Shown here one piece after another: positions 59,401 to 64,000 of a stretch of DNA of 64,000 nt. The stretch is from Trachythela sp. YZ-2020 (Eukaryota > Cnidaria > Anthozoa > Malacalcyonacea > Clavulariidae), in contig JADLSH010000191.1 in assembly GCA_016169945.1 (NCBI GenBank), positions 248,001 through 312,000 on the forward strand. Reading direction: 5' to 3'. Below the pieces are notes generated by a model. The model did no database searches and was not told the origin of the DNA. It saw nothing but the letters and a program-made list of their open reading frames with translations. The position numbers and the translations under genes were made by a program. Position 1 is the stretch's first letter; each line of letters opens with the position of its first letter.

Positions 59401-62400
59401 TCCTTACCTAATCCTAATCCGATCCCTAAACCTAATCCAAACCTACCCTAACCCTGACCTAATCCTTACCCTAACCTAATCCAAACCCTAAACCTAATCC
59501 CAATCCAAAATCTTACTCTAATCCTAATACAAACCCTAATCCAAACGATAATCCTACCCTAATCTTAATCTAAACCATAATCCTTGTGACGTTATTCCGG
59601 ATAGCAATGTGGAAAGCCACCCTTATAACCTTGAAACATTGGAAATATGCGCTGTTTCGAGCAAAAGCCTTCTTCAAACTACTCAAGCTAATGGGTAGTA
59701 ATCTTCTTGCTTCGCAGCTGAGTTCTGAATTGCAAGAGACGCAGCTCAAATGTGACTGAGTCGAGAGCTTACTGGGGCGCCATCACACGACCCATATCTG
59801 ATCACAGAGCACAGTTAAGGTGAAACAGTACCAGGAGAAACACTCTCAAAACACAGGAGAGAACAAACCACAACTCTACTTACATGAGTTTTCAAGCACT
59901 TCAAGCCAGAGCAGTGTAGTCACCCATCAAGTAATAATAATACCCTACCATTGACCTACAAACCAGGCTTCACTCAGTGGCATGGGCCAACACGCTTACC
60001 GTATCTGCCACCTGCCGATGGCACCACTCTGCACCCCTCCCCCCATTTTTTCTATGGTGGCACCCAAAAGCGGACTTCGATAAAGGCTACCGAAGACGCA
60101 AAGACTATCGAAGAATCATGGTGTCTTTGAAAGATGTTTACATTGTCACACACTTTGAGAAAAAAACTTCAATGACGTAAACCAGCTTTAAGCCTTTGAA
60201 AGAGGTTAACACTGTCACAAACTTTGAGCAAAGCATAACTTCGATCACAGAAACTTTGATAGTGTAAACTAGCCTTAAGTCTTTAAAGGAGATTCCCACT
60301 GTCACACACTTTGAGCAAAGCATACTTTGATCACAGAAACTTTGATAGTGTAAACTGCCTGAACCCACCTTTTGAAAGATCTAAATTTCTTTTGCTTTTC
60401 CCATGATCGCTTGTGTCAATTAACGACAAATTTTTCTCGCCAAAATAGCGCAAACGTGAGAGATCATGCGGGACAGTCACTTCTAAATATAATGGTCCGT
60501 TAGGTTGACACCCACCGCAGTAGCTACCACAATTGGCATCAATAACTTGACGATAAAGATCTTCATGAATTGTATAAATTGTATGGTGATGTACTGGCCA
60601 TCCACTTTTTCTCCAGGTAACGTCAGATTTGATCTATGAGAGCAAAAAATAATTCCCCAATTAACCATTTAAGCCCCCGGGCATAGTTATGTCAGGCACG
60701 TTTGACGGGGGGGGTGTGGCTTAAGAAGAGGTGGGAAGGCCTAAGAAGAGGTGGAAAGGGGGCTTATTGATTTAGTTGAAACGCAGTAAGTAAAAAATGC
60801 ATTACAAACTAATTCCAGTCTAATCAATTAATCTAATCAGTATTAAGTACGCATGTGTTCTTTTGTTACGAAGGAGCAAGGGGAGGGGAGGGGAGCGGGG
60901 GGCTTAAAATTTCTTCCTCAGAAGAGGGAGGCTAGCGCGCTTATTAGAGAGGGGGAAACACTCTGTGTAATCGACATTAAATATATAACTATTAACTCTA
61001 TTAAACCATCGCAACCTTTTCTTACCCTAAGACCAGTTCCAGTGAGATCAATATTAAACAGTCCACGAGGCATACAAAGAGCCCAAGAGAAACAGTCAAA
61101 AGCCTTTGCGTAATCCACGTCCGTACCAAACACGTTATATCCAAAACTATGATCCGACCGTAGTACTTCCATATTGCTTACACTAACTCGTATCTAGAAT
61201 GAAAATAATTTCTCCAAAACATATTCCCCCTTTTTCTCCCTCCCCCTGACTTCATTCTTTCTTCTTTCCTTCCTTCCTTCCTTCCTTCCTTCCTTCCTTC
61301 CTTCCTTCCTTCCTTCCTTCCTTCCTTCCTTCCTTCCTTCCTTCCTTCCTTCCTTCCTTCCTTCCTTCCTTCCTTCCTTCCTTTCAAGGTTGTCACTCAC
61401 AACTTGTTAACAAGTTGTTGAATTGCAGCACGATAACAAGTTGTTGGAACAACTTGTAACAAGTCTGTTGAGTCAACTACCTTGTAGGAAGTTGTCAACA
61501 AGCCGCTGAACCCAACCTGACAACAAGTTTGGTGCAGTTTTGTTACACGTTGTGCGTAGTGTAGTCAGTAGCGTAGCCAGCCCGCCGATTTAGTCCCGCT
61601 ATGCAAATTTGTTCGTGTTCATTGACGGTGAAAACAATCAATTTCTAAAGAAATGAATAATGATAATGATTTGAAATTTGCATGGCGGGACCAAATCGGC
61701 GGGCTGGCTACGCCACTGAGTGTAGTTGCGGTACATACCTTAGAAAATCGGGTATGTCCAACACTGGGACGCAACCAGTGAGGTGTGATAGCACCTGGTA
61801 TAATATCACATGTGCCAGAGCGGGCTGTATCTCCGTTTACTAACGCGAAGTTCCTGTCTGTACCTTGTAACACGTTAATATATTCTTTAGGTTCCGACGT
61901 ATTCATTCCAGCACAGTATACAAATATTGGCAGTAGTCCTGCGGCGTACGGGTATATAGTATAGTTTCCATCCAGGCTTGTATTGCGGTAGTACTTGACA
62001 TCAGCGCATGATCGAGGTTCTGAAATGTAGACGCAACGAAATTGAATTGAGCTAATGGAATCCACTCCGGATTAGGGTTATAGTTTGAGTTAGGATTGGC
62101 TTTAGGGAAAGGGTTAGGGTTATAGACTGGGTTATGGTAAGAATTGCAACTACACTTAAAATGTACAAGTTGTAACAAACCTGCAGCAGACTTGTACAAA
62201 TGCTGTTTCAACAACTTGTTTTCAGTTGTATTCGCACTGCTTGTTCCCAGCTTGTTGACAAGTTGTCAACGGCTTGTTGACAACTTGCTACAAGGTTGTT
62301 GACTCAACAGACTTGTTACAAGTTGTTCCAACAACTTGTTATCGTCCTGCAATTCAACAACTTGTTAACAAGTTGTGAGTGACAACCTTGTAGCACCTTG

Positions 62401-63870
62401 ATAAAATGACAACATTGTTACAACTTGTTGACAAGCTTGCTACAAACCAGTTGCGAACCCATCTTGTTCACAAGATGTGAGATTTCTACGTGTGTAGACG
62501 GTGGGCATACGGGGTAACATCAAGGAAACATCGAAATTTTCAAGACTTACTTTTCTGGACACATGAAGCTAGTTCCAAGATTAGCGCCCCCTCTGGATAG
62601 CAACTTCCACAATGTCCGCCGCAGTTTGCTGAAATTTCCCGACTATCTGACGATCTTCTAAAGTTGACCATATACTGATAATTTGGTACCGACCACCACC
62701 AACCACCCCCCTTCCAATTTACTGTAGGTTTGACCCTTACACTGGTGTTCTTCAAGTTAACATTGAAATAGCCGACATGGTGGCAAGTCGGAGGGAATGA
62801 ACTAGGGGAACATGCCGACCCAGTGCCAAATGAAACATAATTTCCAATAACTGTTGTAAAACTGTAGTCACTGATATTAACTACCATACGGTCCGGAAAT
62901 ACTCGTATCTGAATGAAAATATAATTGAAGTTTGTAAGTTCACTGCAACCTGGTTTAACAGGGATTTTGCGCATGTAGGATACCATACGACAACGTCGAC
63001 CAAAACAAACTCCTTCAAATGGATAATTGAAAAGAAACCTTGTCGTGTGTTATCATTTGTATGAATTTAATACAGTTTGACGAAGTAAAGGCAGGGGCTT
63101 CATGCTTGAAAAAAGCTTTGGTATGGCATGGCATGGTAGGGTAGGGTATGGTATGGTATGGTATGCTTATGGTATGCTTATGGTATGGTGTGGTGTGGTG
63201 TGGTGTGGTGTGGTGTGGTGGTGTGGTGTGGTGTGGTGTGGTATGGTATGGTATGGTATGGTATGGTACAGTAAGATATGATTTGTCATGCAATGTATGG
63301 GATAGTTTACAACAGCGAAAAACTTCAAACCTTATTAAACCAAGTCTTTCCAGGAGTTCCCCAAATATCATTCCGACACGGTTCATCTAACCCTGCATAT
63401 ATAGCATAATTCAATGTGGGATCTAAGTCAATATATTCTTTAGGCGATAGACCGTTCATATCAGAGCACCACACTTTAAGTGAATCGCCACACGCACCAC
63501 GCGGGAAAATGACGTGATATCCATCTACGTCACCCCTGCCCATTAATCTGATCTCCTTGCACGAAGTTGGTTTGTAGTCTTCGTCATCAATATCTAGGAT
63601 GGTGGACGATAAGGATTATTATTAGAATTAGATTTAGAATTAGGACAAGAGCAAGGGTTAGGATTAGAGTTAGTATTAGAGTTAGAATTAGGATTAATGA
63701 TGAGTTTGCCCTCAATACAATGTCTTTTGATAGATTCATACCAAATTCATTGCGAAGGTAGGTGAAGCTTGGACCAGTATGATTGGATGGAGTCCCTGTG
63801 TACTTCTTCTTCCATTGTAGTTGACTCTCGTCAGAGGTTTTCAGAAACATAAACCTTTCAGTTTGATCAA
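40704..63870 (-). CDS. Giant modular adhesion ectodomain fused to iGluR-like K+ channel (5' end off window)
   Basis: About 30 minus-strand exons stay in one frame for 2,773 codons to a TAG at 40704-40706. Modules N to C: MAM-like fragment, two GON domains, F5/8 type C, MAM, EGF-like, LamG-like, ConA-like region, a partial then eight full FN3 domains, iGluR ligand-binding halves around a three-helix pore with TVGYGD, M4, and a short basic cytosolic tail. Most ectodomain junctions are phase 1, as usual for shuffled extracellular modules. The last FN3 exon ends in phase 1 and the first channel exon begins with the two complementary bases. There is no stop, start or signal peptide between them. 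Least secure junctions: the acceptors near 54611 and 53261. Two genes joined by mistake remains possible. I know of no named family with this full architecture, so no symbol is given. Confidence 0.75.
42086..42412. mobile_element. MITE in channel intron
   Basis: The ends CCTGGTCAAACGAAGATGAG and CTCATCCTCATTTGACCGGG are inverted. The interior is packed with GATGAGAGTTG and its reverse, giving several nested hairpins. It sits between the channel exons starting at 42555 and 42050. Confidence 0.85.
42775..43150 (+). mobile_element. SINE 3' modules, tandem copies
   Basis: Three successive degenerate modules, each starting near TTTCCTCCTGTAGTAACACTG and ending with a TATCCAG-type motif and a TTAGTTTAGTTT tail. 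They follow a TTTTCTCCGGGAACTTCGGT core at about 42779. Modules end a few bases before the exon donor at 43156. Confidence 0.75.
43798..44022. repeat. (TTAACTAA)n microsatellite abutting M1 exon
   Basis: About 225 bp of AACTAATT-type tandem repeat fills most of the 275-bp intron between the M1 exon (ends 44037) and the pore exon (starts 43761). Confidence 0.95.
44810..45130 (+). mobile_element. tRNA-derived SINE with tandem 3' modules
   Basis: The B-box-like GGGTTCGATTCCTGTAAT at about 44853 is followed by CAGTTGTCTGAT, a GAAGAGTGCTTCCAGTTTGA block, and two 3' modules ending ATCCAGTATAAA. Same family as 51533 and 55317. Confidence 0.75.
45228..45298. repeat. Telomere-like CCCTAA tract
   Basis: About 65 bp of degenerate CCCTAACC units (metazoan TTAGGG on the other strand). 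Too short and degenerate to be a telomere; an interstitial microsatellite. Confidence 0.85.
45405..46491 (-). CDS. Receptor exons: FN3 domains 7 and 8
   Basis: Exons 46491-46198 (VPVEGPENLSA, SRLSVKWDSIP, TSYDIRVCGYTLVG) and 45710-45405 (ending TKYKIEISTLTYRGYGPKV). The latter finishes with one base of a codon. This matches the channel exon start at 44494 and supports fusion to the channel. Confidence 0.87.
45955..46192 (+). mobile_element. SINE 3' modules
   Basis: Degenerate tandem copies of the CCTCC...ATCCAGTATAAATAAAGTTAG module without a recognisable head, ending just before the FN3 exon donor at 46197. Confidence 0.65.
46555..46796. mobile_element. MITE with GGGGCCGGTTGT-type ends
   Basis: The left end GGGCCGGTTGTTCAAAAGCC is inverted relative to the right end GAGCTTTGAACAACCGGCCC. 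GGTTAACG and TTTAACCCAGGGTTAGCG occur subterminally. It is related by its ends to the copy at 49658. Confidence 0.88.
46842..48207 (-). CDS. Receptor exons: FN3 domains 5 and 6 (duplicated pair, copy B)
   Basis: Exons 48207-47917 (291 bp) and 47225-46842 (384 bp) copy FN3 domains 3 and 4 with few amino acid changes. The intron between them is longer (691 bp against 203 bp), because it gained a minisatellite and a MITE. Confidence 0.9.
47318..47502. repeat. 13-bp minisatellite (GTGGTGAACAGGG)n
   Basis: About 14 direct copies. The last several change GAACAGG to CAACAGG, so the variant spread by slippage or unequal exchange. It lies in an intron between FN3 exons. Confidence 0.95.
47669..47889. 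mobile_element. MITE in FN3 intron
   Basis: TAAAGCCTCGCACAGACGAG and CTCGTCTGTACGGGGCTTTA are terminal inverted repeats. Subterminal TTGACAAG/CTTGTCAA repeats recur inside. It ends about 30 bp from the FN3 exon at 47917. Confidence 0.87.
48549..49426 (-). CDS. Receptor exons: FN3 domains 3 and 4 (duplicated pair, copy A)
   Basis: Exons 49426-49136 (291 bp, VPAVHPSNLSV) and 48932-48549 (384 bp, VPRIAPINLRV). They are nearly identical to the pair downstream at 46842-48207, including exon lengths and some intron flank. The longer domain has an extended loop containing ITRARRSLADLMRVV. Confidence 0.9.
49450..49650. repeat. CAACTTGTTGACAAGTTG family repeat
   Basis: Dense direct and inverted copies of ACAAGTTGT and CAACAACTTGTTA. 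Longer stretches (for example CTGCAGCAGACTTGTAC, CTACAAGGTTGTTGACTCAAC) are shared with 61395-61560 and 62150-62480. A dispersed, internally palindromic element. Confidence 0.85.
49658..49890. mobile_element. MITE with GGGGCCGGTTGTACG ends
   Basis: GGGGCCGGTTGTACGAAGCC at the left and GGCTTCGTACAACCGGCCCC-type sequence at the right. The interior arms AAACGGTGGA and TCCACCGTTT are also inverted. It is inserted between two parts of the CAACTTGTTG repeat. Confidence 0.88.
50206..51162 (-). CDS. Receptor exons: FN3 domains 1 and 2
   Basis: Exons 51162-50848 (starts VPTHIPFNVSS, with ALNLSWHW and MKYFLKVVAFSLVG) and 50502-50206 (starts VPDMIDLNV, with NYSVSLMALNNVG). Each is one phase-1 exon per FN3 domain, with the usual W and Y core residues. 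Confidence 0.88.
50630..50800 (+). mobile_element. SINE 3' modules
   Basis: Two degenerate modules with TTCCTCCTGTAAACACTAGA and GAACTGATAGAACTATCCAG, headless, in the FN3 intron. Confidence 0.65.
51203..51268. repeat. (AACTAATT)n microsatellite
   Basis: Eight-base repeat of the same type as 43798-44022, in the intron after the partial FN3 exon. Confidence 0.9.
51313..54616 (-). CDS. Receptor exons: second ConA-like region and partial FN3
   Basis: Exons about 54611-54372, 53261-52841, 52618-52127 and 51440-51313. HMGFLLKYENRNNFVYMFVR, RVWHTLTVLVDL and KAYLDGSLLL suggest a LamG/ConA-like beta-sandwich; the flanking parts are not recognised. The last small exon (SVVNISWEQ) resembles only an early FN3 strand pair. 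Acceptors at 54611 (alternative 54616) and 53261 were chosen on phase and are weak. Confidence 0.6.
51533..51905 (+). mobile_element. tRNA-derived SINE, full length
   Basis: The head has the A-box-like TGGTTAGTGCACGAGCC and B-box-like AGAGGTTCCAATCCTGC. CAGTTGTCTGATCACC, the GTTTTCTCCACGTATTCCG core and two 3' modules follow. This is the clearest complete copy of the family in the window. Confidence 0.8.
51993..52078. repeat. Short foldback (GGTTTGTGTCTGAACTACCT)
   Basis: GGTTTGTGTCTGAACTACCT and AGGTAGTTTAGACACAAACC are inverted around a ~25-bp loop. Direct copies of the same arm occur twice at about 58600-58710. Confidence 0.8.
52680..52815. repeat. ~60-bp tandem repeat (CCCGAAGGTGGGCAAACCAGG)
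   Basis: Two and a half units containing GAAACATTGTTTCCTAG and GTTTCCCGAAGGTGGGCAA. It directly abuts the exon ending at 52841. Related single copies lie near 56640-56700 (inverted) and 58500. Confidence 0.85.
53262..54371. other. Intron of the receptor gene with SINE-like remnants
   Basis: No coding segment is supported. It contains a SINE-core fragment at 54101-54127 (minus) and a B-box-like GATTCGATTCCCGC at about 54238. The ORF at 53355-53609 (Lys-rich) has no matching splice context in the gene's strand. Confidence 0.6.
54806..54971. repeat. (AAAC)n microsatellite
   Basis: About 41 AAAC units with one slip near 54852. On the minus strand it gives a Cys/Leu/Phe/Val-repeat ORF, which is an artefact. 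Confidence 0.97.
55317..55740 (-). mobile_element. tRNA-derived SINE, minus orientation, two 3' modules
   Basis: Read on the minus strand: head with the B-box-like CTGGGGTTCAATCCTTGC, CAGTTGTCTGAT, a GAAGAGTGCTTCCAGTTTGA block, then two ~100-bp modules. The head reaches to within about 15 bp of the LamG exon donor. Confidence 0.78.
55733..56416 (-). CDS. Receptor exon: LamG/ConA-like domain
   Basis: One 684-bp exon. Sequence such as AIHYWSFDD, GLTVSAWIKPGD, TWMFVSVTWE and GFAIDELTLWN is characteristic of LamG/pentraxin-like jelly rolls. It ends at a GTAAGT donor only about 15 bp from the edge of a SINE (55317-55740 region). Confidence 0.85.
56739..57677 (-). CDS. Receptor exons: MAM domain (C-terminal two thirds) and EGF-like segment
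   Basis: Exons 57677-57394 and 56955-56739. Reads YYLESSYPW, then CVKFNYHMIGSEMGRLDVYV, LLWRTVGEQNSHAWKKAVISL and GDGYKSDIVVGAVSL, which match the later strands of MAM domains. It lacks the usual first ~40 residues; a candidate for these is the exon at 63742-63870. A short Cys-rich EGF-like stretch (CVPSCVGRSKCDNVTGKCVC) follows. Confidence 0.8.
57215..57375. repeat. ~85-bp direct duplication
   Basis: GGTGGTAGTGGATGGATGTACC...CCCCACTCCATT is repeated as GGTGGTAGTGGATGAATGTACC...CCCCACTCCACT next to it, in the MAM-EGF intron. Confidence 0.75.
57720..58260. other. Receptor intron with no recognisable content
   Basis: AT-rich intronic DNA between the MAM exon (57677) and the F5/8C exon (58290). 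No ORF, TIR or tandem repeat of note. Confidence 0.6.
58290..59136 (-). CDS. Receptor exons: F5/8 type C (discoidin) domain
   Basis: Exons 59136-58841 and 58431-58290. It begins ACSEPVGLEDGRIPDSSFSA, then GWRANSDVVDPWLQVDL and GLATHGG. It closes with ARHVRFTLLTW and AAEIYVC. The first and last cysteines that staple the fold are present. Such domains bind carbohydrate, collagen or phospholipid. Confidence 0.92.
59200..59585. repeat. Degenerate CCTAATCC/CCCTAA repeat tract
   Basis: Nearly 400 bp of mixed TAATCC, TAACCC and CAAACC six- to nine-base units without a strict period. Probably an old telomere-like or minisatellite tract. Confidence 0.85.
60120..60365. repeat. ~100-bp tandem repeat, 2.5 copies
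   Basis: CTGTCACACACTTTGAGCAAAGCAT and ACAGAAACTTTGATAGTGTA recur with a spacing of about 90-110 bp. The array ends at the GON exon boundary (60369). Confidence 0.8.
60369..62019 (-). CDS. Receptor exons: GON domain 2
   Basis: Exons 62019-61739, 61193-61026 and 60633-60369. Contains SCADVKYYRN, VYCAGMNTSEPKEYINV, the junction HTRFSK|IRVSV typical of GON domains, DCFSWALCMPRGLFNIDLTG, and DANCGSYCGGCQPNGPLYLE. All junctions agree in phase. It is clearly paralogous to GON domain 1. Confidence 0.85.
61255..61385. repeat. (TTCC)n microsatellite
   Basis: About 30 CTTC units. The Gly/Arg/Lys/Glu ORFs on the minus strand are repeat artefacts. Confidence 0.97.
61390..61560. repeat. CAACTTGTTG family repeat
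   Basis: CACAACTTGTTAACAAGTTGTTGAATTGCA and following ACAAGTTGT motifs match the reverse of 62340-62480 and 49500-49640. Confidence 0.85.
62145..62485. repeat. CAACTTGTTG family repeat, longest copy
   Basis: About 340 bp with nested direct and inverted ACAAGTTGT and TTGTTGACAAC motifs. It starts at a TACAAGTTGTAACAAACCTG block shared with 49480 and ends near CACAAGATGTGAG. A palindrome-rich element in the intron between the GON domains. Confidence 0.85.
62551..63593 (-). CDS. Receptor exons: GON domain 1
   Basis: Exons 63593-63331 and 62908-62551. Contains TSCKEIRL, DGYHVIFPRG, VWCSDMNGLSPKEYIDL, the joined KIRVFPDRMVV and, near the end, SANCGGHCGSCYPEGALIL. The spacing of paired cysteines and the C-M-P-K-E-Y-I pattern is that of the GON domain, known from C. 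elegans GON-1 and ADAMTS9/20 metalloproteases. No protease or thrombospondin modules are present here. Confidence 0.8.
63118..63275. repeat. (GGTAT)n / (GGTGT)n microsatellite
   Basis: A five-base repeat whose unit shifts from GGTAT to GGTGT and back, with a TATGCTTA doublet near 63160-63180. Intronic within GON domain 1. Confidence 0.95.
63742..63870 (-). CDS. Receptor exon: N-terminal part of a MAM-like domain
   Basis: Encodes 43 residues. The segment LQWKKKYTGTPSNHTGPS resembles the opening of MAM domains (W-K/R...G-TPS..TGPS). Acceptor AG|TT at 63872-63871; GTATGA donor after one base of a codon. The rest of a MAM fold does not follow: the next exon is a GON domain. The gene continues upstream beyond the window. 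Confidence 0.6.
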
Positions 63871-63914
63871 CTAAATCATAAGAAATACAGCATAAGTTTA
63901 TTTAAACAGCAAAA

Positions 63915-64000
63915 AATAAAGTTTAGTTTGGTTCAGGTTTCCTCCTGTAGTAACACTGCACCCATACGGGATGAATCTTACTAGACCTCTAGGGAGAACA
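63915..64000 (+). mobile_element. SINE 3' module, cut by window edge
   Basis: GTTTCCTCCTGTAGTAACACTG followed by ACTAGACCTCTAGGGAGAACA, the same module as elsewhere. It continues beyond the window. Confidence 0.75.

Noticed and set aside
61178..61400. Gly-Arg-Lys-Glu repeat ORF
   Set aside because: Translation of (TTCC)n.

Overview
Eukaryotic, AT-rich, gene-sparse DNA from an invertebrate animal, most likely a cnidarian. The grounds are GT-AG introns, abundant MITEs and tRNA-derived SINEs, and metazoan gene families. The species cannot be read from the sequence alone. Exon models were built by hand from splice sites, reading phase and protein family resemblance. Both full-length models stay in frame across every junction.

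Layout. 1-14720 is one satellite array of about 80 monomers (~180-188 bp) rich in internal dyads. 14721-24460 holds no gene I can support, only dispersed repeats: minisatellites, foldbacks and one MITE with clear terminal repeats. 24465-34146 (minus strand, 21 exons) is SEL1L, the ER-associated degradation adaptor, with an unusually large acidic N-terminal region. 34950-39873 (plus strand, 3 exons) is GNPTAB, the alpha/beta precursor of the Golgi GlcNAc-1-phosphotransferase. SEL1L and GNPTAB lie head to head across about 800 bp that holds an unfolded-protein-response element match near each start codon, so shared stress control of ER quality control and lysosomal enzyme tagging is plausible.

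40704-63870 (minus strand, 5' end beyond the window) is one very large modular gene of about 30 exons (2,773 codons in view). Reading N to C, it encodes half a MAM domain, two GON domains, an F5/8 type C (discoidin) domain, the other part of a MAM domain, an EGF-like segment, a LamG-like domain, a second ConA-like region, eight complete FN3 domains, and then an ionotropic glutamate receptor-like channel. The channel pore carries the potassium-channel signature TVGYGD, followed by M3, S2, M4 and a short basic tail. An adhesion-type ectodomain fused to a K+-selective-looking iGluR is the main discovery candidate here.

Introns of all three genes hold MITEs, foldbacks, microsatellites and a SINE family with tandemly repeated 3' modules. 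One SINE copy appears to supply the splice acceptor and first codons of the last SEL1L exon.
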